Shown: in pieces, positions 24,301 to 36,690 of the stretch
Numbering within the stretch: position 1 is the first letter of the stretch
Layout of the letters: each line of letters starts with the position of its first letter
DNA from: Megamerina dolium
Lineage: Eukaryota > Arthropoda > Insecta > Diptera > Megamerinidae
Assembly: GCA_963854835.1 (NCBI GenBank)
Contig: OY978529.1
Location: 34,964,055-35,028,054 of the forward strand
DNA length: 64,000 nucleotides
Direction of reading: 5' to 3'
Notes under the pieces: model-generated
Database searches by the model: none
Told to the model about the DNA's origin: nothing
The model's input: the letters and a program-made list of their open reading frames with translations, nothing else
Position numbers and translations under genes: made by a program

Positions 24301-27284
24301 GAAATTTATCAACATTGATATGAAAAAATGTCCAGCTCGAGATCAACACCACAAATGTCCCGAAATAATCATTTCATTAGCTCTATTAGCTTTGAATCAT
24401 TTGATATTATATCATTGAAAAAAAAGGTTCAGTGTCCACTGTCCACATTTTCTAAAAAAAAGTTCATTACTTATGAATATAAATTCGGATTCAAATAAGA
24501 ACATAAATTAAACCATTCCCTAAAAATTGTTGATTTTAAAGAGTAACATCGCCCAGAGGTGTTTCTAGTTATTTTAACCAATGTTTCAACTAACCCTTTA
24601 TTCTAAATCAGCGACCTTAACAAGATCTTTGTATTTTTGCGTATACCTTTTCTTTGAACCTGAAAGGCATGTGCACAAATTGGACTGATTTTAACGAATT
24701 TTGCATTGATGCGGATTGGTTTTAGTCGTCCGTTCACAGTTGTGAACTGTGAACCTAAGCAGCACACTGTCTTACTGATAGCAAATTCATATCCCTACAG
24801 CCGGATATAGCATTTAGCAGCCTGTGCTGCAATAAATTTCTCAAAAGACCATTTTACAGTGGTCCGGCACCATCGCATTTCCCAAAGAGTACTTGTCGAG
24901 AGCATCCACCAGCCATAAGGGCACTTTTCCTATACAAAGTTTGGATATGCCTAGTGCATAACTATAGATCATATTTCAGCTTGTGTTCATGTTAAATTAA
25001 GCACAAATCTGTGTCCAACTGAGACCTATCTGCCGATATTTGGCGTTTGCAAATGACACAAGTTTTGCTTCTACCACTACAGAAGCTTCAATCCCATTAA
25101 CACGTATTTTGTACATAATTTTTGTAAAGTAATGTACTCGTAATTAAAAGCTTTTGAACTGATGTATATTTACAAGTACACTGTATCTACATACACATAC
25201 ACATTGGACGTACAAATATGCCGCATAAGCTGGATGGAATAAATTCTATATGCATTTTATGCGTGGTGGCGAACAAAAATTGAAATCGAATGAAATTGAT
25301 GACAAATTTCATGAAAAGGAAGCTCAAATAAAATTGAATTTCCATTTTGGGCCTTGTTAAAATGTGTATGTGTGTATGTGTGTAAATATATAGTCGTATG
25401 TGTACATTGAAAAGTTGTAAATGCCGCATCAATGTTGAGTGTCCTTTTTTTCGAAAATTGAATTATTTCTCATTTAAATTTTATTTAATTTTTTTTTTCC
25501 CCCATTTTCATGTTCATTTTCTCATTCTCTATGTGATTTTTGTTTTTCATGTATTATTTTTTGTTTTGTTTTTTGTTTTTTTTTTACAAATATAGTGTTA
25601 TTGTTATTATTTTTCCTGATATTCTGATATATTGTTGGCTTTATTGTTATTGTTGTTGTTATTGTTATAGTCACGATTGTCCTATTGTCCTATTGTTCTT
25701 ATTATTATTGTTTTTTTTTTCGCCCCTTCTTTTGCTTGTATGATTTCGTTTATAGGATCCCTTTTGTGTTGCTCTATTTTGATTTGTTTCTTGTATCCAA
25801 TTGATGATGCATGTAATAAAATTGCCAAACGATAGGAGTACAGCAATCATATATATGTGTATGTCAGCTGATGGATGAAGGCACAAAATTATACTTATTG
25901 TTTTTACCGCCCACAAATAAATATAGTACTAGGAGCAAAAAAAAAAAAAAGGATATATAGAGCAGCATAGGAAGCGCCTACCTACATACGAGTAGTTGTG
26001 ACAAATTACATATTTCAATATAACACATACTTGTTTAAGGCAAAAAGGATAACAATTGAGGAAGAACCAATAAATGAATATGTATTGTATACAACATAAA
26101 ATAAATTAGATTTATATATTTCGTTTGGGTAAAAAGTATTCGACCCTAGTATATGTACACTCTGATGTATAATAATTTTAGACTTATTGATGGATTTGAT
26201 AGTTGTCACATATTTTTGTATAGTAAAGCAAAGGTCGAAACAGTAAGGGAAATCTTTCAATTTTAACACCATAAATGCAGAAGCTATCGACGATTACAAG
26301 AAGATTACAATTTTCTATTTTAATAGCATTTGTCTTATATTTTCCTTTCTTTTTCTAAGTTTATATCAGTATTTTTCTTACCTTTTAAATTTCTGGCATC
26401 ATCTTAGGCTGATAAATATCCAAAGTGAGATCCCCAATGGGGGACCAACGAATAATCAAATTGTATTTGAAGGCAACAATGTGGCGAGGGGTCTCAAAAA
26501 AAAAGTCTTGTTGTCTATATCCACAAGACAAAACGAACAACCAAATGATTCATCAATCATCCTTGAGCCCAAAATGATAGTGTTAAAGAAACAAGGCATT
26601 GTAATCAGTATATGTTGACAAAAAAAAACGAATGAAATGTTGCAAGCAATTTAGCACACAAAATGATCGCAAAGGACTTTAAAAGATTCAGAGTTTCCAG
26701 TAAAATATTAATACCAAAAAAACCTAGCTCTTTGAACCCTTACCTTTAGCACAATTAATAGGGAATACTGGGTCCAACATTTATATACGTATTTTTCCTC
26801 ACCTCCCTGAGAAACTTAAGGTCTATCCAAGAAACAATTCTGAACTGAATATGAAAAGACACACGACCGACATTGGGGTGCTACATAAAATGATTACAAA
26901 AAATTTAAGGGATCCCCATAAATCAAGCAATAATGATCAGAACCTTAAGGTGTCTATCGATGAAAAAGCCTATAAAGTCCACAACCTATTGAGCAACTAA
27001 AGATCGACCATAAAATAATTTCGATCCAATCTGAATACGACTTTGAGATTCGCTTTGAGAAGCTCGCTTGTCTTTTGGCATAGAAAATTGTAGAGTAAAA
27101 TATTTTAAGTGGCTTTCAACAAAAATATGGACAATTTTTATTTTCGGTTTTCAAGCAAAAGCTGAGACAATTTTTAAAACATGGATGAATGGACGGTCAA
27201 TGGCGGGATATACGCATATTTTTTTCTTTTTAAATTTGAAAAAAAAAGCTCAATACTTTTCGAATAAGTAGTAATAAATATACT

Positions 27285-27305
27285 TGTTGTTGTTGTTGTT
27301 GTTGT
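27285..27305. repeat. (GTT)n microsatellite
   Basis: Seven GTT triplets. Confidence 0.85.
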
Positions 27306-27396
27306 GTTTATTTGATAAAATAACATTTTCTTTGCTTCTCAAATCACCAGCTAATTTGATACAGCAACATATTCATATGTAAAACATACACCAGCA

Positions 27397-27415
27397 TAAC
27401 AACAACAACAACAAC
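27397..27415. repeat. (AAC)n microsatellite
   Basis: AAC run complementary to the GTT run about 90 bp upstream. Confidence 0.85.
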
Positions 27416-27983
27416 GTACAAAAGAAGCAATAGCAACAAACAGCAATAAATGAGCTCAAATCCATACACTAGAAATACACACATACACGCATACAATAAC
27501 ACATAGCTTATACACAAAAATGGCCGACAAAAATGTCCTTTCAGCAGAATTTTTGAATTTTTCTATTTGATAGAAGACGACGGAGAGGCTTTGCTACGAC
27601 GCTCCATACGATCCTTCACACAATGTGGTTATTTCCTATTATGTATTTCATTTTTACCAAACGCACATATACACACACACATTTAGGTGGTACAATCTCA
27701 CAACATACATACATAAGCCAAATTACATACGCAAAAATACAAATACAAAAAAGAAGAAAATTATCCTCTTTTGCATGTTACGATGGTTGCTTGGAACGAT
27801 GGCAACAAATAAAGCAATTACACCAATAACAACAATGCGAATAATACAAATAATAATGCTAAGGAGTAGAAGAAGAATAGTTACGATATATGGGTAGTAG
27901 TTTTGATGTTGATCATCGTATGCATCATGCATAGCTTACATCCGGTATACAAATAAAATTACTTGACTACTCTTTTTAGCCAT

Positions 27984-29272
27984 TTTTATACCCTGCATAA
28001 TGCAATATGCATGGTATATTCATTTCGGTCAGATGTTTGTGTCCACTTGAAGGAATCTCCGGAGATATAGACATGGATATATATTCGTGATCAGCGTCGA
28101 TTAAATTTTCGATTTAACGATGTCCGTCCGTCCGTCCGTCTGTCTGTCACCTGGCTGGTTCGCACGATAACTTGAGTAAATATTGAGCTATTTCGATGAA
28201 ATTTGGCATAAGTAATCTATGATCCAAGGGTACGGAGGGGATTGATATTGGGTATGATCGGCCAATAACCACGCCCACACCAAGCATTCAAAGCGACTAA
28301 CCTCGAAATTTTCAAAATCTTTAACTTGCTATAACTCACACAATATACCACTTGGAACAACAATATTTTGCACATAGAGTTATATTATACTACTATATAA
28401 CCTCGCCAAAAGTGGGTGAGCCACGCCTACTTTCTAGCGTAGCTCCCATACAAAGTGTCTGTACTTCTTTTAAATTGAAACTGCTGTAACTTCTACAATC
28501 TTCTGTCCAGAATAACCATAATTAACACTTAGATTAACACGGTAGTCAGAAATAACATGGCAGAAAATCAATGTGCCACGCCCACTCCTTTTTGGGTCTC
28601 CCATACAAAGTTGCGGAAATTAAAAAAAATGTTACCGGTTATAACTTGCAAACTATTCAGCGTAGAATAACGAGATTTAAGGTGTGGATTAGTATTGTAC
28701 GAGCAACTAGGCTCACAGAAAATGGGCGCACCACGCCCAGTGTTTATCGTATCTCCCATACAAATTTTAAAATGAAACAGCTGTAACTTCGGCAATCTTC
28801 TGTCTAGAATAACCATAATTGACACTTAAATTAACATCGTAGTCGGCAAAAATCTGGCAGAAAATCAGTGTGCCACGCCCACTCCTTCATGGGTCTCCCA
28901 TACAAAGTCGAGTGAATTAAACTAAAATTTTAAGCTCCATAACTTTTTAACTATTCAACGTAGGACACCAAATTTAAGGTGTGGATTAACATTGAAAAAT
29001 TAATTGGATTTACTAGAAAGTGGTAAGCCACGCCCACTTTTTATATAGCTCCCATACTAAGCCTCGGAATTATCTTAAAATCCTTTTACTTCGTCAAAGT
29101 CAACCATATTTCGGGTGTAAATTAGTAGTATATGCAAAAATTGTTTCTCGAAAAGTGGAAATAAAAGAAAAGTTGGATATTCGAGTAAACTTTTTATATA
29201 TAAATCTACATATGCAGGGTATAGTTTGGTCGGCCTCAGCCGACTGTAAGGAGATTTTTTTTTTTTTTTTTT
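27984..29272 (+). mobile_element. INE-1/DINE-1-like non-autonomous element, copy 1
   Basis: Starts ttttataccctgcataatg and ends after gtatagtttggtcggcc, gccgactg and taaggagattttt. Hallmarks seen: a 12-bp subterminal inverted repeat (tataccctgcat near the start, atgcagggtata near 29213-29224); an early block with atatattcgtgatcagcgtc and a gtccgtccgtccgtc microsatellite (28120-28148); inner tandem units with cacgcccac-like cores at 28270, 28422, 28577, 28732, 28874 and 29029; a terminal hairpin gtcggc-ctca-gccgac; and insertion next to T-runs. This layout matches Drosophila INE-1/DINE-1, regarded as non-autonomous Helentron (rolling-circle) elements. There is no open frame of its own, so it would depend on enzymes supplied elsewhere. 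It shares near-identical sequence with copy 2 at 36691-38275. Confidence 0.75.
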
Positions 29273-31120
29273 GCTTTTTATTACTTGTTTGATATTCTAA
29301 TGTTTTTTGTGATGTCATCATCGTCTTTGTCATGATGCAGTGAATATATAGGGCCGATCATTTAGATTTTAGCCTTTCGTTCATACATTTTTGGAAGTAT
29401 CTACTATGAGTAACCGTGGTCGAACTCCTTTTTTGGTCTTAAGGTATTTGCAAAAAATTATAAGCTATTGATAAGGACCTATCATAGAACCCATACAACC
29501 TGCATTCTTCTAACCATCATAGTGAAGCTTCCTAAGCAGAATTGCCAATTGCTTGGCTTGGACGAACAAATGTTTGAAAAAATATAATACTGCAGACTCC
29601 TTCAAAAATCTTTCCTGAGCTCCATTCCAGTATTGCTGCATGATTCTTCAACCTTTTGCTGAGATTAGTCACAGGGCTCTTCTAAGAGATTTTCAAGACA
29701 ACCTTTTACATACAAGTTTCCATATAATCCTCCTTATAGTCGTTAGTGACTGAAGCACAAACATTCCTAAGTTTGGGGTTGAAAAATGACCGAACCAGGT
29801 ATCGGCCCTAAAGTGGTGAACGGTAATACTGACGACCATTCTTCTGACACAACATTTCGCCCTAATATATTTACACGTACTTCTATCCCTTAAGGAGGCA
29901 CTCTTTAACTTCTATAAAGACCTCAATTTAGCAGCGGAGCCCGATTAAAAAACGGAGATAGGTGTAAGTTCGTTCGGAAGAAATGTAAGCAAAGAAAATC
30001 TAAAGGAAATCTAAATCGATTCCTTGCCAGTTTTGGAATTATTTGTCAGTTTTCAACTGTTTTTGAAAAGAGTACCCTCTTAAGGGATGGAGATCGGAAG
30101 TAATATAGTTCAAGAAAAATATTTAATAGTACAAATAAAAAGGCGTTGGTCATATATTGCATGCCCCTTGGGTCACTAGGACTGTCTAGGGAGCAATGGA
30201 AGCAACATTTATCTAAATTATATAGGTGAGCCCGTCTAAGTGGTCCAAAACAAAAGTTTGACCGAGACCAAAAATCGATCCCGGTATCAAATTCAGCACA
30301 AGACTTTTTTTTACAGAGCGGTTGTGTAATCGACTATTTTATTACATTGCGAGGAATATAATTTTCCTAGAGCATTGAATTGTTCACACAAGTTTTTCGG
30401 ATTGACATTGGTAACTCCCTTTTTTTGAAAGAATCCCGTGAAAAGCTCCGAATTATTCTCGACCAAATATTAGCTTTCATATAATGATGAAATGTGGCAT
30501 CAAAATATCAACAATTGTCAAAACTGCTGACCAAACCCGCCCCACGTACAGAAAACTCTTTCTCGCCTTCCCTTACTTTTACCTTGTGATTCTCATTATA
30601 CAACGTTGGCAAGATCTACGAACGCCATAACGCTATAACGCTGTCACAAATTATAAATCGTCTGAAGAACTTCTGCAACTTTTCTGGAACTCTTTCACAA
30701 GAATCTCATATCCAGCTTGTTGGTGCTCTCTGCTCAAAGCAACCACAAACTAAACTCTTCTAATGGGATTGTTGATCGAAGAAAATGCCAGAATTATATC
30801 AGAATCTGAGATTACAAAAATCATCCCTAAAATCTCCAAACAGTGGCACTTTTATTGGAAAACCCGCTACAAATACTGAGCATTCCAAAAGTATTAGAAA
30901 GTCATTTAGGCATTTAACCAAGTAGACAGTAAAATGGAGCTACAATAAGGGAAGCGTACGGCATTTGCTACATTCTATTGTGCTATGTGCAGAGAGAAAG
31001 GACTACACCTACACACTACCATACATATGAATATCAAAACAGTGGATAGCATCCTTTGTAGGATTTGATATCAACCGGTTTATTGAATTTTTCATTTGTT
31101 TTTTTTTTTTTTTTCGCCAC
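29273..31120. other. Non-coding DNA, possibly old repeats
   Basis: Less AT-rich than average but without a readable frame. It contains two opposed copies of a phrase like atcccttaagg plus aggcactcttt (29882-29910 plus strand; 30066-30097 minus strand), related to the gacgagtaaa repeat family. A T-run lies at 31098-31114. Confidence 0.4.
29870..30110. repeat. Inverted pair of dispersed repeat units
   Basis: ctatcccttaaggaggcact near 29882 pairs imperfectly with the complement of agagtaccctcttaagggat near 30068. About 23 of 27 positions agree by eye. The phrase also occurs in the copies at 15.3 and 18.8 kb. Confidence 0.5.
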
Positions 31121-31505
31121 CAATTCTATGATTTATCATGTCCTGTGTGGCTAACTACTTGTACATTCATGATAGATATGCCTACAGTGGAGCTTATAAA
31201 TTGTTCACAGTGCATTTTTATAGAAATATTCAAACAGCAAGAAGGTTCTACTGTACGGAAATCATTTTCTCTGCTTTTGAGTTTATTTTCATTTTTCTAT
31301 TTTTCCTCTCGATGAAAACATGAAAAATTCCAAACGCGTTCATCGCGTCGTTGTCTGTTGTGATGAGGAGGACAAAAGTAAAGCTACTCGGAATCGCATC
31401 TAGCATTGCTAATGTCCTTGCATGCTACAGATCAGATGGAAGGAGATGGGTGCTCTAGAGAAGAATTGTGATAGCAGTGGCGACATCTATCAAAAACTGC
31501 TGATG

Positions 31506-31532
31506 GCAGCAGCAGCAGCAGCAGCAGCAGCA
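31506..31532. repeat. (CAG)n microsatellite
   Basis: GCA/CAG run of about nine triplets. It is not in a supported reading frame, so I do not call it a polyglutamine tract. Confidence 0.85.
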
Positions 31533-31615
31533 AAAGTACAAATCAAATAAAGCAGCAAATTGAATAAATGTGTGATTTCTTTTTTCTTAAGAGTTTTTTT
31601 TTTTGTGCACACAAA

Positions 31616-31636
31616 AACAACAACAACAACAACAAT
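31616..31636. repeat. (CAA)n microsatellite
   Basis: Seven CAA triplets. Confidence 0.85.
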
Positions 31637-32105
31637 AAGAAAGACTTGAATAAGAGTTAAAGTAGTAGTGGAAGGCACTAGAACCATCGTTGGCTGGATA
31701 TGAGGGAGCTTTTATTTGGAAAGATACTTAGGTGGCATGATTAAAGATGTAATATTGGGCGTTTACAAAACTGAAATGAGTACAGTTAAGAAAAACAGTA
31801 CAATTCTCTTCCATATGGAGTGCCATGTGAAGGAAAATGGCATTGGTATGACAATAAAGTAAGTGCAAAGCTCCCTCCAATCCAAACTCAATCAAAAATC
31901 TATTCATATGTTCTTCCATATATTTTTTCAATATCAATATTGTACAAATTAATTCACGCGAATCAATGTCAACATAATTTTCTTCTACAACCCAACTAAA
32001 ATCGAATGTAAATAAAAGGGAGCCCACTTCACTCACTTTTCGCTTCTGTACTGTACTGTCTATCAGCAACCCGTATCGTAAACGTTGCAAGCACAGATAA
32101 CATTC

Positions 32106-32144
32106 GGTGAGTGAGTGAGTGAGTGAGTGAGTGAGTGAGTGAGT
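32106..32144. repeat. (GTGA)n microsatellite
   Basis: About nine and a half uninterrupted GTGA/GAGT units, the longest clean tetranucleotide run in the window. Confidence 0.9.
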
Positions 32145-33638
32145 TAAAATTCGAAATAAAATTGTCCCTATAAAAGAATTATCTCTATACAGAATATTGT
32201 TAGATTAGTATTTACACATTGTGCTCCTTTATTCCACAGAGAAAATCTATTTCCAAATGAATGTGGGCACAACCCACATATATCGAAGCACAAAACTGTT
32301 TAGGGATTGTTTAGTTTAGTTGGGGAAGCTAAAACGTCTATTGATAATAAAGCAATAAAAATTGATACAGTAATATCAAATTTATTTGGATACATGATGA
32401 GATATTATTATACAGTACGGTAAAGTACGATAAAGTACATAATCAGAGTGATGATGAATTAGGCCACATGGATCTTCAACAAAAGTTTGTTGCGTTTGAA
32501 AATACAAAATTGCAAACCTTGGACACGAAACCTTAGATCTTGGAGTCGAAGCTAGACGATTAAAGTCTCAAAACCTTCCAAATGTAAGATCAAATATCAA
32601 AATCGACATGAGCATCAAAGTGATGCCCCGTTAAGAAACGCTTTCTTTTAACATAATTCTGAGAAATTCATAATTCTGCTAGCTGATTTTTTCTAGTCTC
32701 AAAACCATCTTTTTTGGCAATTTTAAAAAATGAATTGAAGTACTGGGAAACCGAAGAGTCGTGGCGAAATTTCGAGCATGGATAACCTCCTAAAAAATTG
32801 CGTTTCTCTTTTAGCATTAATTGACGTGTTAAATTCTAATAATATTGAAATAGGCAATTCCCAACAGAATAACCCTTTTGACGTTATTTTTCCTCAGCTT
32901 TACCATAGAGCTGTCTCAGAGCGCCTCTCTAGTTAAATTGTTTCTATCGAAAGAATTGCTTACTGTTTGCCGACGGGTATGGGTCGAGCTCCGATTAAAA
33001 AAAATCAAAAATTGTTCTATAAAAAAAAGGCATTAACCGCTGAACTGAGGCAATCTTATTATACCGCAACAAAAATATAACGGACTCTGACTCCCCCGGA
33101 TGTCTATTACATATTACTTGTAGTGATCGTTGGTGTAATTCTAAAACAAAAAGAATTTGACGTTGTTGAATTGTTTGTGAAAGCAATTTTCAGAACATCA
33201 CCTTTGACTTGGACTGTAAGCAAGACTAGAACCGTATAGCTAATCAACAAGCACCCCTCCGGTACTGTTAATCTGGAGCATTGGTACGGCATTAAGAAGG
33301 AGCCATTCATCCGCTTTCTATGTGATAACTTATTTTGCTCTGGAAATCGGAAGAAATGCATAAGTACCAGGGAAAGTACTTTGTCGACAATATATGCAAC
33401 TATTCAGAAGTTAACCCTAAGAACTTTCAATTTTCTTTCTCGAAAATTTTCATAAAAAATACTCCCATGAAATAGACTATCTTAGACGTTTAACGCAAAT
33501 GATATCATTACCTTAGAAAACGTGCAACTCTAAAATTAATTTTAAAAGATCTCTATTAAAAAAATCATCTAAGTTCACACTATACTCTCTTAATTTCGAA
33601 ATCTCGCTTAAACCTTTGAGTGTTGACTGTATTTTTTC

Positions 33639-33641
<3 letters not shown>

Positions 33642-33672
<31 letters not shown>
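33642..33672. repeat. (CA)n microsatellite
   Basis: About fifteen CA dinucleotides. Confidence 0.9.
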
Positions 33673-33676
<4 letters not shown>

Positions 33677-34841
33677 CAATATCAATTATTTCCTGGAAAA
33701 TCTAACCAAAATCATTCAAGTATACGAAAATCAACATCCATCATACATCAAAGTTTTCGAAAAATCGTTCAGACCATTTTTCCCTAGTCTTTATTTCGAA
33801 ATTTCGCCTTTTAATGTTGGCAACATTTTTCTCCCGAGTGATTTCATGGAATTTTTTCCAGAGGCCCACAAGAAATGTTTGTTCCTATTACAATATATTC
33901 TCATCAACTGAAGATGGAGGCTATACCGCTTCAGACATTTTACCCATATGCGTGAAGGACTGCTATGGTAATGATCGGCACTCAAAGGGTTAAGAAAAAC
34001 GCTTGTATATGGCATTCTGTGAAAGCACTTGTTATTTTTCTGGCAAGTTAATCTCGTACTCTTAGAGATGAAGAAATCGAGGAAACTTTTAGGTGAAATG
34101 ATCACCACTAAAAGGGTTATGAATAAATTTGTACGTTGCATTCTATGCAATCCGCAAAATAGCTATTTTTTTACTTAGTTAAGAAGCCTAAGAGTATTAG
34201 TCGAACTCCTCAAAGGGTTAAGAAATGGCATTATTTGATGTCAGCTAAAAAAATAGTTATTTTTTCTTAGTAAATTAATATATCATGCAAATTTATAACA
34301 AACCAAAATATTTCTTCATGTCAAAATATTAATGAACTTGGTTTTACTGTACCCATATTATTTTATATATATGCATTTGTACTAAATACATTCTACCTCT
34401 TATCAGCTCAAATAGATAAGAAGAAATTGCATTGAAAGGAATCAAGCAAATCAAAGCAAATCAAATAAAGCAGAAAGAATGGAAATAATATGGAAAGAGA
34501 ATGAATACTAAAATGAAAAAAAAAAAAAGTATAATTTGAAGAGCAAAAAAAAAAAAAAAAACAGTGTACGAATATAAATAAATATGTATGAAATGCTAAA
34601 GAAAGTCTTATAAAAATAAAATTAAGGTTTTTATTGTTGCATTTCATGTTTGCCAAAATTCACAATCGTACTATCGTACACAAATATTGAAAAACGCACA
34701 TAAATATATCGATCGTATCCTTTCTGTTGCCATACGAGTCATAGTGATGGCGATGATGCGATGGCATCGCATACAAGAATTGTAGTACAAGTTGTAGATT
34801 TACGTACGAGTATGTGTAGGTAGCACTTTTAACAATGTTTG

Positions 34842-34880
34842 CATGATGATGATGATGTTGATGATGATGATGATGATGAT
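34842..34880. repeat. (ATG)n microsatellite
   Basis: ATG/GAT triplets with one gttg interruption. Confidence 0.9.
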
Positions 34881-36479
34881 TTCTTTTGATTTCTTTCAAA
34901 CCAAGTATTTACTTTGATTTTATTTATTTTTATTTTATTAGCATGTTCTACTACTACTGTTTGTCTTTTTATTTTCCAATTGTTTTTTTTTTTCTTTTTT
35001 CTATTTTTCAATTTTTTACGAGTATATCTCGTAAAGTTTTGATAAGGATAATCATAATATTAGATTTTATTCTCAATCTTAACCAAATAGCAAGCTAGGT
35101 GGTATGTAGTGCAAGTATTTTGTTAGGATTTCAATCAATACATGCATGGTACTTATGTATTGTATATAAGTAATATTCTATGTACTTACAGATAGAAGAG
35201 TCTTCCGAAAGTATTGTATATACGATAAGAGGAGTAGGAAATGCATAATTTTCTAGTTCAAATTTATGTGCCATACATTGAGTGTACGTATGTTTGTGTT
35301 TTTGCTTAAATACAACAGACAGTCAAGGTAAATATTATATGCATTCAGTTGTCGTCGTATAAATGAAATTTAATTTTATTTTTCCTTTCATTTTGGTTGC
35401 TTATCAAGTGTGTGTGGGCTTCTTCTAAATGATTACCTGATTCGTTTTCTCTCCTTGTTCGATTTGTTTTCTATTTTGATGAGTGACTAGAGTTGACTAA
35501 ATTCACTGAATTTACATTCATGTCATATGAGTAGAGTATGAGGGTACCTTTAAGTGTATTTTGACTTCCTTTCAATATATACGTCATTCAGATTTCGTCA
35601 TCGTGTCATATAATTTTATTTGATAACATTTTAGATTGCAAAAACTGCTGCTACTATGATGTGGTGAGTGATACGATGAGTGATACTATTCTACTGATAC
35701 TAAGACATAGTAGCAGCAGCTGTACTTTACTTTTACTATCTACTATTATTATTAAGAATTCACTAAAAAATGTATTATGCAAATCTAATCAACGAACAGA
35801 TGATTGAAACACTTGTACATAAGCAGAAGATGCCTACTAAAAACGCATACACTCATATATACGATGACGTATGTAGAATCCAATAATGAAACAACCATTT
35901 GTAGAGTGCTTTTAAGCCATTTCTCTTAATTACTCTGAAAATTATTAAAAAATAATACTCTGACTACGTTATAAAATTGTTAAAAATATTTTATATGAAA
36001 ATACATTTTTTTTTCTTCAAGTTTCCTATGACTTTTGTTTCTACTATAGTAATTTTTTGTATTTTTTTCTTTATAAATTATTTTAATTTAAATTTTCTGT
36101 TTAATATTGATATATTTCTTGTCTTTTATACTTCTTATTGATGCTCTATTGCTACAAAATATAACTTTTTACTAAAGATTTGTATAAGTTTGAGGCAAAA
36201 TTGTGTTATTATGTTCATTGTTATTATGAAAAATTAATTTTTTGGCTGTCTTTAGGGTATATTCAAATAGATTTGAGTTGTCCAGATAATATAAAAATAG
36301 AAAAAAAAACAAAGAAAATAGCAAAAAATTAATTTATCACATTTTTGCTTATTTCTCAAATAATGAAAAAATCAAATTTTTTTTTTTACTATTATTTTAT
36401 TTGAAAAGAAATAATATTAATTGATTATTAAGCAACATGTAACATTTATATGATCACCCTTCAAAAATTAATATGCTAC

Positions 36480-36690
36480 AATAGTTCAAGATTCAAGTAA
36501 ATGAATGTCACTCATACGCCCACGCATGAAGAAATCAGAGTGAATAATCATGGAATTTTTAAACAGTTGAAATATAACTTACTTAGATTAATATTATGGA
36601 TTACTATTGTAGGGGAAAATAATTTCGCATGAAATAGGCGAACCATGCCCACTGCTTAATAAAACTGCAATACAAAATCAAGTTTTTTTT
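36480..36690 (+). repeat. Left part of an old DINE-type unit array, split by copy 2
   Basis: Degenerate unit with gttgaaatataacttactta, ggattactattgta and aggcgaaccatgcccactgc, ending in a T-run where the young element begins. The same kind of unit resumes right after that element, at 38276. Confidence 0.55.

Larger units (their letters stand above)
24301..27983. other. AT-rich non-coding DNA with microsatellites
   Basis: No supported gene. 24560-25080 is less AT-rich and may be old mobile-element sequence of unknown type. T-rich and TTG/TTA runs lie at 25440-25740; a (GTT)n at 27285-27305 faces an (AAC)n at 27397-27415, a potential inverted pairing about 90 bp apart. Confidence 0.4.
32145..36470. 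other. Non-coding DNA with simple repeats
   Basis: No supported gene. A CA run lies at 33642-33672, an ATG run at 34842-34880, and A/T homopolymers at 34518-34560 and 34983-34994. The last part (35930-36420) is extreme AT-rich low-complexity sequence. Confidence 0.4.

Noticed and set aside
31506..31532. CAG run as a polyglutamine-coding exon
   Set aside because: No reading frame around it has splice sites or similarity to a protein.
31728..32090. 120-residue minus-strand open frame next to the GTGA microsatellite
   Set aside because: It has no recognisable family and no supporting splice signals; length is within what AT-rich non-coding DNA can give by chance.
34886..35098. Phe/Tyr-rich open frames such as this one, as small membrane proteins
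   Set aside because: They are translations of T-rich low-complexity DNA, as with several others around 25400-25740 and 57170-57550.
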